A stretch of 64,000 nucleotides of DNA, taken from NCBI RefSeq assembly GCF_000691145.1, contig NZ_ASJC01000002.1:372001-436000 (forward strand). Direction: 5' to 3'. This stretch comes from Bacillus altitudinis 41KF2b (GTDB taxonomy: Bacteria > Bacillota > Bacilli > Bacillales > Bacillaceae). A program made the position numbers and the translations under genes. Position 1 is the first letter of the stretch. Every line of letters begins with the position of its first letter. The notes under the pieces were generated by a model, which saw only the letters and a program-made list of their open reading frames with translations, had not been told where the DNA came from and ran no database searches. Shown here piece after piece: positions 54,536-63,623 of this stretch.

Positions 54536-54877
54536 TCACATTCTTTTATCGACAAATAAACCGACAATCTCTGTCATTGCCGCATAGAAATCAAGCCATT
54601 CTTTGGAAGGAATCTCTCTAATGACTTCTTCGGTTTGGTTATCTACGACTTTGACATAATATTCATTGAGTTTTTCATGCAATTCAAATTGAAGATGAAA
54701 TTGAGTAGGTTCAATCAGCTTATTTGCTCCTTGAAGCGTTTTCTCAATTTCTTCTTTTGAAACGACTTTTCCATTTGCTTGTAAATCAGTGTTTGCATTG
54801 TCATTTTGATGATTCGTAACACGGGTTTGAAATGCATCAATCAGTGGCTCTAGCGAAGTCAACTTACCAACAGACAT
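54536..54877 (-). CDS. flaG: Flagellar protein FlaG
   Basis: 113 residues. The C-terminal FlaG core LQFELHEKLNEYYVKVVD, NQTEEVIREIPSKEWLDFYAAM is clear. Its effect on filament length is known from other species; molecular role unclear. First gene of the flaG-fliD-fliS-fliT unit, behind a sigma-D promoter. Confidence 0.9.
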   Translation of the reverse strand: MSVGKLTSLEPLIDAFQTRVTNHQNDNANTDLQANGKVVSKEEIEKTLQGANKLIEPTQFHLQFELHEKLNEYYVKVVDNQTEEVIREIPSKEWLDFYAAMTEIVGLFVDKRM

Positions 54878-54911
54878 AGTTATTCAGCTCCTGTGCTTTA
54901 ATCTATCTTTT

Positions 54912-54938
54912 ATATCGGCTTTGAATTATTAAATTAAA
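54912..54938 (-). promoter_or_regulatory. Sigma-D promoter of flaG-fliDST
   Basis: Minus strand GCCGATAT (54912-54919), a perfect sigma-D -10, with TTTA 15 bases upstream. Start site lies about 30 bases before flaG. Confidence 0.8.
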
Positions 54939-55020
54939 TATAGATGGACCGATTTGTTAAAGTTTCATATAGATGGTGTACTTCTACGGTTTCACACGGA
55001 GAAGGATAGACAAATAGGAT

Positions 55021-55049
55021 AAAAAAATCCTCACTTTTTTTGTGAGGAT
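55021..55049 (-). terminator. Terminator of csrA
   Basis: Minus strand ATCCTCAC, loop of seven A, GTGAGGAT, then T. The csrA stop TGA is inside the stem. Confidence 0.9.
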
Positions 55050-55255
55050 AATTGAGAAAGTAGATCGAAGGACAAGCTAGCAGCACGGCTGTTTTCTTCT
55101 TGAATAGACAGGTATACTTCCTTCCTGTGAATATCAATATGCTTAGGAGCCTCAATTCCGACTTTTACTTGATCGCCTTCAATCGCAATAATTTTGACTT
55201 CAATATCGTCGCCTATTTGAATCGATTGATTTAATTTACGAGATAGAACTAACAT
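55031..55255 (-). CDS. csrA: Carbon storage regulator CsrA
   Basis: 74-residue RNA-binding translational repressor; in B. subtilis it blocks hag translation and is itself held by Fli[23 protein letters not shown] start and [22 protein letters not shown]-binding strand are present. The ATG overlaps the fliW stop by seven bases. Its usual target gene hag is not next to it here. Confidence 0.96.
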   Translation of the reverse strand: MLVLSRKLNQSIQIGDDIEVKIIAIEGDQVKVGIEAPKHIDIHRKEVYLSIQEENSRAASLSFDLLSQLSSQKK

Positions 55256-55683
55256 GAGGAAGCCACCTCTAGCAAATGTTTTGTATGATAGGCTGAATCA
55301 TGCAAAATGACCTGCTTGGCTTTCATGTTTTTCCGATTCACAATAATAGGCGCTCTTAAATTGGCTGTCGTTTTTTCAATAGAAGATCCCATTGTTAAAA
55401 TAACCATGACTTCCACATCATTGGCATCTTCCACCCCAAGAATGTCTACAACCGATTCTTCTAAGTCAAATTCATATTGATTGAAGAACAAAAATGGGCT
55501 GCTGACAATAAAGCCTAGTTCCGCATTTTCCAAAGATTGGAGAACTAAAAATGGAGATTCCTCTGATAAAGGTAAAATGACAAATTGTTTTTGATCCAGA
55601 AATCCTGGTATCCCATTAGAGAAGTGAATGATTTGCTCCTCTTTAATCGTCACTTCACCATGGTATTTTGTTTGAATGATCAT
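55249..55683 (-). CDS. fliW: Flagellar assembly factor FliW
   Basis: 144 residues. FliW antagonises CsrA and binds flagellin, linking flagellin levels to its translation. Motifs [19 protein letters not shown] and [20 protein letters not shown] are typical. Located between yviE and csrA as in B. subtilis. Confidence 0.95.
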   Translation of the reverse strand: MIIQTKYHGEVTIKEEQIIHFSNGIPGFLDQKQFVILPLSEESPFLVLQSLENAELGFIVSSPFLFFNQYEFDLEESVVDILGVEDANDVEVMVILTMGSSIEKTTANLRAPIIVNRKNMKAKQVILHDSAYHTKHLLEVASSC

Positions 55684-55711
55684 AATTCACGACCTTTTTC
55701 ATTTTTCTTAA

Positions 55712-56290
55712 TTATACCTTATCACCATTTTGACCTGTTTCGTCAACTTCTATTTTTAATTCTGGGTATTGTAACATATCAATATGAACTTTACCTGGCT
55801 GGTAGTTAACAATTGGTTTATGAGGTGTTGCCTCTATAATAGCTTTTTGTGGCTCCACATCAATTTTAAGTTCAGATGGCTGATAGTGAATTTTCACACT
55901 AAAAAATGAAGGAATCACACCGATGTTGAATTGTTTTGCTGGAGGACTGCCATTGATTTTCGCAAACTCAGCAATCGCATTCCCACCATTCTCGATCTTG
56001 ATGAGTTCACTTCCTTCTTCCGCTCTACGCCCCATTCCTTCTCCAATCGCACGTTTCCCCTCCGCAGCCCATTCCTCTGAACGTCTAAAAATCGACTTAA
56101 TATCCATATCGGCAAATGCCTCGGTTTGATCTATGGTTAATTTCGACGGTGTCCTTGTGATATTCATGACAGCTCTTGGCTGCTGAATCTCAAGCTCAGC
56201 TCTTGGCTGCTCTACTTCTTGCCTGGAAGGGGTTGTCGACATTTGCAGCTTTGCATAAGTTTGCTCCATTAACAATCTAGGGATTTGCAT
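55712..56290 (-). CDS. yviE: DUF6470-type protein YviE
   Basis: 192 residues, close to the B. subtilis YviE length. Rich in short repeated strands (PRAELEIQQPRAVMNI, PSKLTIDQTEAFADMDIKS) ending GKVHIDMLQYPELKIEV. No known activity; always linked with flagellar genes in Bacillus. ATG at 56290 follows GGAGGTGA; the frame is open to 56323 but without need. Confidence 0.87.
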   Translation of the reverse strand: MQIPRLLMEQTYAKLQMSTTPSRQEVEQPRAELEIQQPRAVMNITRTPSKLTIDQTEAFADMDIKSIFRRSEEWAAEGKRAIGEGMGRRAEEGSELIKIENGGNAIAEFAKINGSPPAKQFNIGVIPSFFSVKIHYQPSELKIDVEPQKAIIEATPHKPIVNYQPGKVHIDMLQYPELKIEVDETGQNGDKV

Positions 56291-56308
56291 AGGTTCACCT
56301 CCATGATG

Positions 56309-56336
56309 CAAAAAAGCACCCAACGGATGCTTTTTC
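56309..56336 (-). terminator. Hairpin between flgL and yviE
   Basis: Minus strand AAAAAGCATCC, loop GTT, GGGTGCTTTTTT (one G-U pair). It could attenuate transcription from flgM-flgL into yviE-fliW-csrA. Confidence 0.7.
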
Positions 56337-57248
56337 TTATCTTAAGAAATCGACAAGGGATGGCTGAATCACTTTAGCTGTCGTCGCTAAAGCAGCTCTA
56401 TTTACAGTCTCTTGTTGAAGAAGATCAAGAATGGCTTTCTCACTTTCTACATCTTCGGCATCTGATTTAGCCTTTTTCAGCACTTCAAATTGCGAAGTCA
56501 AACGGCTCCCGACTAAGTCGATACGATTGGATCTAGCCCCAAGATCTGAACGCTCAGCACTCATCACTTCTTTAAACTGATCGATATTTCCTAATGCATC
56601 ATCAGAATTTGTAAACGTTCCATTTTTTAATGAGTTTTCTAAATCAGTCAGCATTTCAATGACATTTTGACCACTGGCAGATTGCCCACCAAAAGCTGAA
56701 AGAGGATTTGAATTCACATTTAATGTGATTCCATCAGAAATGTTCGATTGAACCACGTTTGCATCTGTATAGTTTTCAAAGTTAAATGTAAACGTACCAT
56801 CTGCATTCTCTACAACTGGTTTAACATTTGTATTCGTCCCATTAAAAACAAACTTACCTAACATCTGCGTGTTCATTGCATCAATGATTTGATTCTTCAT
56901 CTGACCAATTTCCACTCCGATAGCAGCTAAATCTTCTGGCTGTTTTGTTCCATTGGCCGCATCGAGTACTTTATCTCGTATATTTGACATGATATCAATT
57001 ATTTCAGTGACACTTGTTTCAGATGTATCAATCCAGTTTCGTGCCTCATTTAAATTAGTTTGGTATTGCTCATTTCGAAACATGGCTGTACTATACTGAA
57101 GACTTTTCACTGCTGCCACAGGATCATCAGACGTTTTTGTGAAACGTTTTCCAGACTGTGCCTGCTCATTAATTTTAGAGAGTTTTTCATAACTTTTACT
57201 AATATTCCGAAGTGAATTTTGAGAAATCATACCTTGCGTGACTCGCAT
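56337..57248 (-). CDS. flgL: Hook-filament junction protein FlgL (HAP3)
   Basis: 303 residues. Flagellin-like N-terminal helix (MRVTQGMISQNSLRNISKSYEKLSKINEQAQSGKR in part) and C-terminal helix (NRAALATTAKVIQPSLVDFLR) are present. It joins hook and filament with FlgK. Eight bases after flgK. Confidence 0.95.
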   Translation of the reverse strand: MRVTQGMISQNSLRNISKSYEKLSKINEQAQSGKRFTKTSDDPVAAVKSLQYSTAMFRNEQYQTNLNEARNWIDTSETSVTEIIDIMSNIRDKVLDAANGTKQPEDLAAIGVEIGQMKNQIIDAMNTQMLGKFVFNGTNTNVKPVVENADGTFTFNFENYTDANVVQSNISDGITLNVNSNPLSAFGGQSASGQNVIEMLTDLENSLKNGTFTNSDDALGNIDQFKEVMSAERSDLGARSNRIDLVGSRLTSQFEVLKKAKSDAEDVESEKAILDLLQQETVNRAALATTAKVIQPSLVDFLR

Positions 57249-57256
57249 CAGTTACC

Positions 57257-58777
57257 CTACCTTCCTACGACACCCATGCCGTTTATTATTTTATCTAATA
57301 CTTCGTCTTGTAACGTCATAATTCTTGCAGCTGCATTATACGCATGCTGAAATTGGATCATGTTCGTCATTTCTTCATCAATAGATACAGAACTAGTTGA
57401 CATCCTGCGTTCATTGGCTGAATTCACAAGAGCTGCTGAACTGCTTTCAAGGGTCATGTTCTTTTTAGCTTGTATCCCCATTTCGGCAATGACATTCTGA
57501 TAGTAATCCTGAATCGTTGTGGTAGTTCCGCCGATTGGCAGCTTTAAGTTTTGAATATTAGCTAATTTCGTAGCATTCGAACCATCACCTTGCGTTTGAT
57601 TAAGAGATGCAGCAATGTTATCTGTCGATGCTAAAATCACGTCACTCACTTTGATACGTGCTGCCAAGCCTTTATTCAAATCATTGTTATTCTCAATATC
57701 GAAAAAGTCTTGTCCACTTGTGCCATTTAACGTGTACCCTTGCTTATGGACATCGTTAAAAGTATCCATAAATACTTTTGCTACTTCATCCAGCTCAGCA
57801 AGCATATCTGGGTACATGCCTTTTTCAGCTCCATTAGACATGTAGCCATACGCCTCAACAAGTGCTTTTACTTTACCATTCACTTGTAATTGATCAGCTG
57901 CGATGGTTGTCGTTCCAAATTGGAGTGAGTTAACAAGTCCTGTCGTATTATCATAGGAAAGTTGTAATTCAGATTTTTCATTGGTAATGCCATTTAAAAT
58001 TGTACCAGCAGATTGTCCATTAGCACCGATAATGTCGATGTTAACGGTTCCTTCAGCAATTTCCAGAGCATTTCCTCCAGAAGGGTTGTAGCTCACTTTA
58101 ATATCAACAAGTGAGGAAAGCTGATCTATAAGAGCGTCTCGCGTATCATAAAGATCATTGGGAAGATAACCATTTGGCTCAACTGTTGCAATCTGTTTAT
58201 TCACTTCATCAATTTGAGTTAATAGGGTGTTCACATTTTTTGCCGTTGAATCGAGTTCAGTTTTTAAATTCTTTTGTATCGTTGTTAAAGAAGAATTTAG
58301 CAGGCGGAATTGATCTACTAAAGCCTGAGCACTTGTCTTAACAACTGTACGGGCTGAAGCAGTATCAGCATTTTTCGATTCTGATAAGACTTGTAATGAT
58401 TTCCAGAGATTATCAAAGGCTCTATTCAAGCCTTCATCTGTTAAATCATTCATCACTCCTTCCATTTGTGAAAGAGCATCAGACTTCGTCGCATAATAAG
58501 ACAGGTTATTGTTATGATCTCTATACTGAAGATCTAAAAAGCTGTCTCGAATTCTTTCAACAGTTCCAACTTGGACACCTGTCCCCATTTGGCCGTATGT
58601 CTTGCCATCATAAACTGAAATCACTGGGTAAGGATTCTCTGCTTTAAAGGTAACTCTCTGTCTTGAGTAGCCATCAGTATTTGCATTGGATACGTTGTTT
58701 GATGTGACATAAAGCCCTGCACGCTGGGCTGTGATTCCTCGTTTTGCCGTTTCTAGTCCCATGAATGTAGAACCCAT
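57257..58777 (-). CDS. flgK: Hook-filament junction protein FlgK (HAP1)
   Basis: 506 residues. N-terminal rod/hook motif GLETAKRGITAQRAGLYVTSNNVSNANTDGYSRQRV in part and C-terminal MTNMIQFQHAYNAAARIMTLQDEVLDKIINGMGVVGR in part, as in axial flagellar proteins. It lies between flgN (its chaperone) and flgL. Confidence 0.95.
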   Translation of the reverse strand: MGSTFMGLETAKRGITAQRAGLYVTSNNVSNANTDGYSRQRVTFKAENPYPVISVYDGKTYGQMGTGVQVGTVERIRDSFLDLQYRDHNNNLSYYATKSDALSQMEGVMNDLTDEGLNRAFDNLWKSLQVLSESKNADTASARTVVKTSAQALVDQFRLLNSSLTTIQKNLKTELDSTAKNVNTLLTQIDEVNKQIATVEPNGYLPNDLYDTRDALIDQLSSLVDIKVSYNPSGGNALEIAEGTVNIDIIGANGQSAGTILNGITNEKSELQLSYDNTTGLVNSLQFGTTTIAADQLQVNGKVKALVEAYGYMSNGAEKGMYPDMLAELDEVAKVFMDTFNDVHKQGYTLNGTSGQDFFDIENNNDLNKGLAARIKVSDVILASTDNIAASLNQTQGDGSNATKLANIQNLKLPIGGTTTTIQDYYQNVIAEMGIQAKKNMTLESSSAALVNSANERRMSTSSVSIDEEMTNMIQFQHAYNAAARIMTLQDEVLDKIINGMGVVGR

Positions 58778-58792
58778 AGATATCCTCCTTGT

Positions 58793-59275
58793 TTACGCCT
58801 TTGAATCAAACAAAGCCCTATGCTGTTTAGGCTTTGAACTCTCAAGACCATTTTGTCCGTAATTCATATTTTCTTTGTTAGGATTCACAAGATCGAATGT
58901 CAGTGAAATAAATTGAAGTGACTGCTGAATAAGCTGTTTGTTCAGTTCGTTTACATCTTTCAGTTCCACCATGATGTCATTCAGCTTCTCATATAACGAA
59001 ATAAGCTCTTCTTGATCCGTTCCTGTAGCTTTTTCGATACATGCGGTGATTGTCGGCGATTGATCACTTTGTAAAAATTGAACTGCTGCTTCAATCCGCT
59101 TTTCTTCTAATTGTGAAATGGCCTGAATATATTTTTGCTCAAGGTTCAGAACCTCTGAAAGAGCATCGATCTCGTTATTTTTCAGCATTTCTGTTTTATT
59201 CTTAGACAGCTTTAGAAGCTGTTCATGTAATCCGTAGAGACGGTGCAGTTCTTCAATCATTATTTTTACTGACAT
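58793..59275 (-). CDS. flgN: Flagellar export chaperone FlgN
   Basis: 160-residue helical protein (MSVKIMIEELHRLYGLHEQLLKLSKNKTEMLKNNE in part) matching the FlgN family; chaperone for FlgK and FlgL. Lies between flgM and flgK. Confidence 0.9.
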   Translation of the reverse strand: MSVKIMIEELHRLYGLHEQLLKLSKNKTEMLKNNEIDALSEVLNLEQKYIQAISQLEEKRIEAAVQFLQSDQSPTITACIEKATGTDQEELISLYEKLNDIMVELKDVNELNKQLIQQSLQFISLTFDLVNPNKENMNYGQNGLESSKPKQHRALFDSKA

Positions 59276-59293
59276 TCACGCTACTCCCTTTTG

Positions 59294-59557
59294 TTATTGT
59301 TGTTTATAAAAATTCAACATTTTATCTGCAATGCCTTTTGTATCTACTTGATATGTTCCGGCTTCAATGCTTTTTTTAATTTGGTCTATTTTATCTTGAC
59401 GTTCTTTCATGATATTCGGCACCTTTTGCATTTCAATTGCCTTTTTAGAAATTTCGACTTTGTCAGTTGATTTTGCTTGATTCGATTGCAACGTTTGTTT
59501 CTCATATGTTTTCTTGTAAGGATTTACTGGTTGTGTTCCATATCGATTAATTTTCAC
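59294..59557 (-). CDS. flgM: Anti-sigma-D factor FlgM
   Basis: 87 residues. FlgM binds sigma-D until the hook is finished. N-terminus MKINRYGTQPVNPYKK, and the conserved sigma-binding C-terminal helices KVEISKKAIEMQKVP, RQDKIDQIKKSIEAGTYQVD, IADKMLNFYKQ. GTG start at 59557 after AGAGGAATCC. A sigma-D promoter just upstream gives the known feedback loop. Confidence 0.95.
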   Translation of the reverse strand: MKINRYGTQPVNPYKKTYEKQTLQSNQAKSTDKVEISKKAIEMQKVPNIMKERQDKIDQIKKSIEAGTYQVDTKGIADKMLNFYKQQ

Positions 59558-59604
59558 GGGATTCCTCTCGCTTTCCGTTACAGTCTGTCTTGATTCTATC
59601 CATT

Positions 59605-59631
59605 TTATCGACCAAACTGCAACTTAGTTTA
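59605..59631 (-). promoter_or_regulatory. Sigma-D promoter of flgM
   Basis: Minus strand TAAA (59628-59631), exactly 15 bases, GTCGATAA (59605-59612; consensus GCCGATAT), about 48 bases before flgM and directly after the yvyF stop. Confidence 0.8.
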
Positions 59632-59636
59632 GGGAA

Positions 59637-60062
59637 TCAGTCGTTTTTAGGATTAATGGCATAATAGGTGTCTTTTTTCCTAGATTCAATCTCCCTTTTA
59701 CGCTCTTCTTCTTGGTCCATTTGGCTGATTTGCGTCTTTATATCCTTTTCACAATGGCTACACAGCTTGTTTTTCCTGATCGGTTGGCCGCATCTTTCAC
59801 AAGGATAATTGATATTCGGGAATTGACTAATTTGAAGTCTTTTCAAACGGATAAATTTCAGGATTAATTCTTCATCAACTTCTGTTGCGTCTACTATTTC
59901 AGCAATGGTTGATTGTCTATTACTTTGCTTACGCAAGAATTTATAAACGATATCAAAAGAACGTTCTTCTTCTTCAAAGCATTTGTTACAAACCGTTTGG
60001 ATGGTGGTTTTTAAAAATAACTGATTACATTGTGGACAGTTTGCCAATTGATTCATAACCAA
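59637..60062 (-). CDS. yvyF: Flagellar-operon protein YvyF
   Basis: 141 residues (TIGR03826-type). Two zinc knuckles at the ends: CPQCNQLFLKTTIQTVCNKC and CERCGQPIRKNKLCSHC; the middle is a helix-turn-helix-like region (STIAEIVDATEVDEELILKFIRLKRLQI in part). Function unknown; co-transcribed after comF in B. subtilis. Confidence 0.92.
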   Translation of the reverse strand: MVMNQLANCPQCNQLFLKTTIQTVCNKCFEEEERSFDIVYKFLRKQSNRQSTIAEIVDATEVDEELILKFIRLKRLQISQFPNINYPCERCGQPIRKNKLCSHCEKDIKTQISQMDQEEERKREIESRKKDTYYAINPKND

Positions 60063-60112
60063 AACCCCTTACGTTATTTTCTTTTCTTAATATCGGTTGA
60101 TTGTCATGATTT

Positions 60113-60799
60113 TTAACTACGAATCAACGTAAAAGAGGAAACACTTTTGGCGCCTGCTCCTTTTAAAATTTTTGCTGCATGATAGACTGTCGCCCCAGTT
60201 GTATAAATGTCATCGATTAATACGACATCCTTTAGAACGATCGGGTTTGACTGCCTTAATTGGAACAAATTCTGTTGATGTAAACGTTCATTTTTTCTTT
60301 TCTTAGACTGCTTACTTTGATGTACTTTTATAAGTGGCTCCAATATAGGTCCGCCAATCATGGAAGCAAGCATCATTGACTGATTGAATCCTCTTTCCTT
60401 TAATCTCTCTTTACTCAAAGGAATTGGGACAAGGACCGGTTCTTTGATTGAAAAAGAACGTTTAAACGCTGACTGTACATCTTTTTTAAATAGATCAGCT
60501 AAAGCCGTATCACCTCGAAATTTAAATCGAGCTAGAATATCTTTCATAAAGTCGTTGTAAGCATAAACAGATCGATTCATCACAAGAATCTCAGCAAAAT
60601 CCCGTCGTTTATTCCACCTTGAACAATCCTGACACAATTGATCATTTAATTGCGCTCTTCCGCATTTGGGACAAGTAGGACATTGAATCTTCATCAGGTG
60701 GTCCTTACATGCTACACATAAACAATCTTCATTTAATAGTAGGAATGATTTCCATGTAAAAGCAGCCACAAAATGGCTCTCACAAATTGGACAAATCAA
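60113..60799 (-). CDS. comFC: Competence protein ComFC
   Basis: 228 residues. N-terminal zinc ribbon cysteines (CPIC, CVAC, CPTCPKCG, CQDC) and a C-terminal phosphoribosyltransferase fold with VVLIDDIYTTGATVYHAAKIL in part. Needed for late steps of DNA uptake, with ComFA. The TTG at 60799 overlaps the comFB stop (TTGA) and fits the B. subtilis length; a GTG at 60835 inside comFB is the alternative. Confidence 0.9.
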   Translation of the reverse strand: MICPICESHFVAAFTWKSFLLLNEDCLCVACKDHLMKIQCPTCPKCGRAQLNDQLCQDCSRWNKRRDFAEILVMNRSVYAYNDFMKDILARFKFRGDTALADLFKKDVQSAFKRSFSIKEPVLVPIPLSKERLKERGFNQSMMLASMIGGPILEPLIKVHQSKQSKKRKNERLHQQNLFQLRQSNPIVLKDVVLIDDIYTTGATVYHAAKILKGAGAKSVSSFTLIRS

Positions 60800-61089
60800 C
60801 GATTTTCTTTGTTCAACGGCAAATGATTTTCGCACCTTGGATATGTTGTGACCGTTGAAGCAGCTTCTGTCAGAATGACGAGCATCGCCGTATTTTTCTG
60901 TTTATCCACCATCTCGGATTTACTGTAGGATATTTTATCGATATCTGTTATATATTGCGGTTTCACTTGATTTAGAGAAATGGCTAATACATCTTCTATA
61001 CATTTTTCACAATGACAAATCATGTTTAATTGGTTGAGATATTGATAGAGAATTTCTTTAAGTAGTATTTCTTTTGCGTTGAGTAGCAT
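60796..61089 (-). CDS. comFB: Late competence protein ComFB
   Basis: 97 residues; MLLNAKEILLKEILYQYLNQ start, CHCEKCIEDVLAISLNQVKPQYITD zinc-type cysteine core in part, VDKQKNTAMLVILTEAA. The family binds cyclic dinucleotides in other bacteria; in B. subtilis ComFB is dispensable for transformation. ATG at 61089 after AGGAGAGA; a longer frame to 61152 is unsupported. Confidence 0.93.
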   Translation of the reverse strand: MLLNAKEILLKEILYQYLNQLNMICHCEKCIEDVLAISLNQVKPQYITDIDKISYSKSEMVDKQKNTAMLVILTEAASTVTTYPRCENHLPLNKENR

Positions 61090-61153
61090 ATTTTGTCTCT
61101 CCTGCCATTTGTGTTTTGTGAATATAATGTACCATGATTTAGTTGAACCCACA

Positions 61154-62539
61154 CTATTTTTCAGAAAACTCTTTTTCAGCTGTATTATTCATTTTTACGA
61201 TATGTTTCTTTGCTTGTTTCATACTTCTCGTTAAACCAAAATGAAAAAAGTACACGTCTCCATTAAAAAAATCTGGATGTCTCCCTGCTCTACCAGAAAT
61301 TTGGACAAGTGCACTTTCTGTAAAAATAGGAGATTCCGCACCTAATACGCCCACTTGAACATCTTGAATGGTAACGCCTCTTTCTAGAATAGTTGTTGTA
61401 ACCAATACATCGTATCTATGATCTCTGAAATGCTGGACTTTTTGCTTCCTTTCTTGATCATCGGCAGAAACTCCCTGTACATTTACACATTGAACTTGAA
61501 GAATATGAGTTACCTTCTTCATAGTAGAAATAGAAGGAACAAAGAGTAGCACTCTTTTTTTCTTTGTGATATGTTCATGCAGCCAGTTCATTGTAGATGC
61601 TGGAAGCCGATTTCTTTTTAATTTCTTTTTCCAATCTCCAACCCATTGAAATGTTGGGACAGGCAGCGGTTTTTGGTGGAAGCGCAGAGGAATTTTGATC
61701 GCTTCTAATTGTCTACAAGCAACATCCTTTTGCATTTTTTTAGATGGTGTGGCACTTAAGTAAATTCTAACTCCTGTTTTTTTCATTGACTTTAAAACAG
61801 CAAACTGAAGCCGTTCATCCATTGAATAAGGAAAAGCATCGACTTCGTCTACAATGAGGACATCAAAAGCGTTTTTATATCTCATTAGCTGATGGGTTGT
61901 AGCGATCATAAGCGTTGCCATTTGAAATCTTTGAGAACTCCCGCCATAAAGTGCAGCTATATTCAGTCCTTGAAATGCCTTTCTCATTCGAGGTTCAAGC
62001 TCAAGTACAACATCGGTTCTAGGCGTCGCAATACAAACACTCATTCCGTTATTTAGCGCATATTTTATTCCGTGAAAAAGCACCTCCGTTTTCCCCGCAC
62101 CACAAACAGCCCAAACGAGCAGATCAAATTTGTTTTGGATTGCTTCTACTAGCCTATCGGACGCTCTCTTTTGCCCTTTAGAAAGTTCTCCCTGCCATGT
62201 TAATTCAACTTGTCTTGTTTCTTTCTTTTGTGGACCCGTCCATTCATAGAGAAAGCCACATTCACTTACTTTTCCCAGCATGATGCAGGATCTACAGTAT
62301 ACACAGTCTTTTTTACATGTTTCACACGGAGAGAGGGCAAAGTAGCGCTTGTTTGATACACCGCACCGGCAGCAGATCAAACCACCCGCCACCCTATTGA
62401 CAGCAGGTGTTCTATGGATGAATCCTTGATTCTCCAGCCACTCCAATTCGGACTGTGTACATTGACATTCAATAGGAAGAAGATGCCTTGATTGTAGCTT
62501 GTGACTGAGTTCCATTGCTTTTTCCAGATTCAATTTCAC
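61154..62539 (-). CDS. comFA: DNA-uptake helicase ComFA
   Basis: 461-residue DEAD-box-like ATPase that helps pull single-stranded DNA into the cell. An N-terminal four-cysteine zinc motif (CCRCG, CETC, CVYC, CIM) precedes Walker A CGAGKTE near residue 146, DEVDAFPY near 230, SATPS, and motif VI QISGRAGRH. GTG start at 62539 after AAAGG. First gene of comFA-comFB-comFC, probably ComK-driven. Confidence 0.96.
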   Translation of the reverse strand: MKLNLEKAMELSHKLQSRHLLPIECQCTQSELEWLENQGFIHRTPAVNRVAGGLICCRCGVSNKRYFALSPCETCKKDCVYCRSCIMLGKVSECGFLYEWTGPQKKETRQVELTWQGELSKGQKRASDRLVEAIQNKFDLLVWAVCGAGKTEVLFHGIKYALNNGMSVCIATPRTDVVLELEPRMRKAFQGLNIAALYGGSSQRFQMATLMIATTHQLMRYKNAFDVLIVDEVDAFPYSMDERLQFAVLKSMKKTGVRIYLSATPSKKMQKDVACRQLEAIKIPLRFHQKPLPVPTFQWVGDWKKKLKRNRLPASTMNWLHEHITKKKRVLLFVPSISTMKKVTHILQVQCVNVQGVSADDQERKQKVQHFRDHRYDVLVTTTILERGVTIQDVQVGVLGAESPIFTESALVQISGRAGRHPDFFNGDVYFFHFGLTRSMKQAKKHIVKMNNTAEKEFSEK

Positions 62540-62606
62540 GCACTACCTTTCCATTCATGTTGACCCATTATGTACAAAGAGAAGGCCTTTCGTCTAATTG
62601 TAAAAA

Positions 62607-62645
62607 CAGAAAAACAAATCCCCTTTTCCATGAGAAAAGGGGATT
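62607..62645 (-). terminator. Terminator of degV
   Basis: Minus strand AATCCCCTTTTC, loop TCATG, GAAAAGGGGATT, then T-rich sequence. The same bases form the ComK-box candidate. Confidence 0.85.
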
Positions 62646-62647
62646 TT
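62615..62647. promoter_or_regulatory. Candidate ComK box upstream of comFA
   Basis: Plus strand AAAAGGGGATTTT (62635-62647) is a perfect AAAA-N5-TTTT AT-box; CAAATCCCCTTTT (62615-62627) is a second one with one mismatch, seven bases apart (N8 class is known). It lies about 80-110 bases before comFA, a ComK-dependent operon in B. subtilis. The boxes coincide with the terminator stem, so chance pairing cannot be ruled out. Confidence 0.45.
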
Positions 62648-62652
62648 GATAT

Positions 62653-63495
62653 CTATCTGATGATCCAGCCAAGTGCTAAAGAGCCTTCGCCTAGATGAGT
62701 GCCAATCACGGCACCAAAGTAGCTTTTATAAAATTCAACATGAGGATACTTTTCTAATAAGTGCGCAATTAATTCATCTGCTTCTTCTTCTCTATTACCA
62801 TGTATCAGAGTTGCTCTCATTGGAACACCACGTGATGCATCTTCATCAAATAATTCAAAAATACGTGAAATGGCTTTTTTGCGTGTACGAATCTTCTCAA
62901 AAGGGACAATTAGCTTGTTGTCAAAATGCAAGATAGGCTTTACCTTTAAGAGGCTTCCAATAAAAGCCTGAGCACCATTTAATCTGCCGCCACGTTGTAA
63001 ATGAGTTAAATCGTCTACCATAAAATAAGCTCTTTGATTTTCTTTCAGATAATTGAGATGGGAAATCACTTCTTCTGGAGAAGCACCACCTTGGATTTTT
63101 TCAGCAGCTTCTAACACATAAAAACCTTGCGCCATACAGCTAGTCTCTGTATCAAACGGATAAATGTCGATTCCGTCAACTAGTTCATTCGCTGAGGCCG
63201 CACTATTGTATGTTCCACTAATTCCGCTTGACAGATGTATACTAATCACAGCATCATATGTTTCACTAAGTTTTTCATATAATTCTATAAGTTCACCGAA
63301 AGCAGGCTGAGAGGTTGTTGGAAGATCTTTATGTTTCTTGACTTCTTCATAATATGTCTTCCAATCCATTTCTACTTCTTCACGGTATGATTCAGTACCA
63401 AAGATGACATTCAGAGGGATCATATGAATATGATGTTTATCACGTAGTTCTTGTGGTATATAAGCAGTACTGTCTGTTACAACGGCTATTTTCAT
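62653..63495 (-). CDS. degV: DegV-family fatty-acid-binding protein (YviA)
   Basis: 280 residues. KIAVVTDSTAYIP start, TSQPAFGELIELY and the fatty-acid contact HLSSGISGTYNSA are the DegV (FakB-like) signature; it ends TYLGEGSLALGWIIR-like (HLGEGSLALGWIIR). Family members present fatty acids to FakA kinase. It follows degU as in B. subtilis. Any effect on degradative enzyme control is unproven. Confidence 0.92.
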   Translation of the reverse strand: MKIAVVTDSTAYIPQELRDKHHIHMIPLNVIFGTESYREEVEMDWKTYYEEVKKHKDLPTTSQPAFGELIELYEKLSETYDAVISIHLSSGISGTYNSAASANELVDGIDIYPFDTETSCMAQGFYVLEAAEKIQGGASPEEVISHLNYLKENQRAYFMVDDLTHLQRGGRLNGAQAFIGSLLKVKPILHFDNKLIVPFEKIRTRKKAISRIFELFDEDASRGVPMRATLIHGNREEEADELIAHLLEKYPHVEFYKSYFGAVIGTHLGEGSLALGWIIR

Positions 63496-63576
63496 TCTTA
63501 AATACCTTCCTTATCCGTTAAGTTGCTTTTTAAAAAAGAATGATCATTGTTTTTCACTAGATTTATAATACTAATC

Positions 63577-63605
63577 AAAAAAGCTTGCCTAATCAATAGG
63601 CAAGC
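63577..63605 (-). terminator. Terminator downstream of degU
   Basis: Minus strand GCTTGCCTA, loop TTGAT, TAGGCAAGC, six T. Confidence 0.9.
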
Positions 63606-63623
63606 CCGCTATATCCGAAAAAG

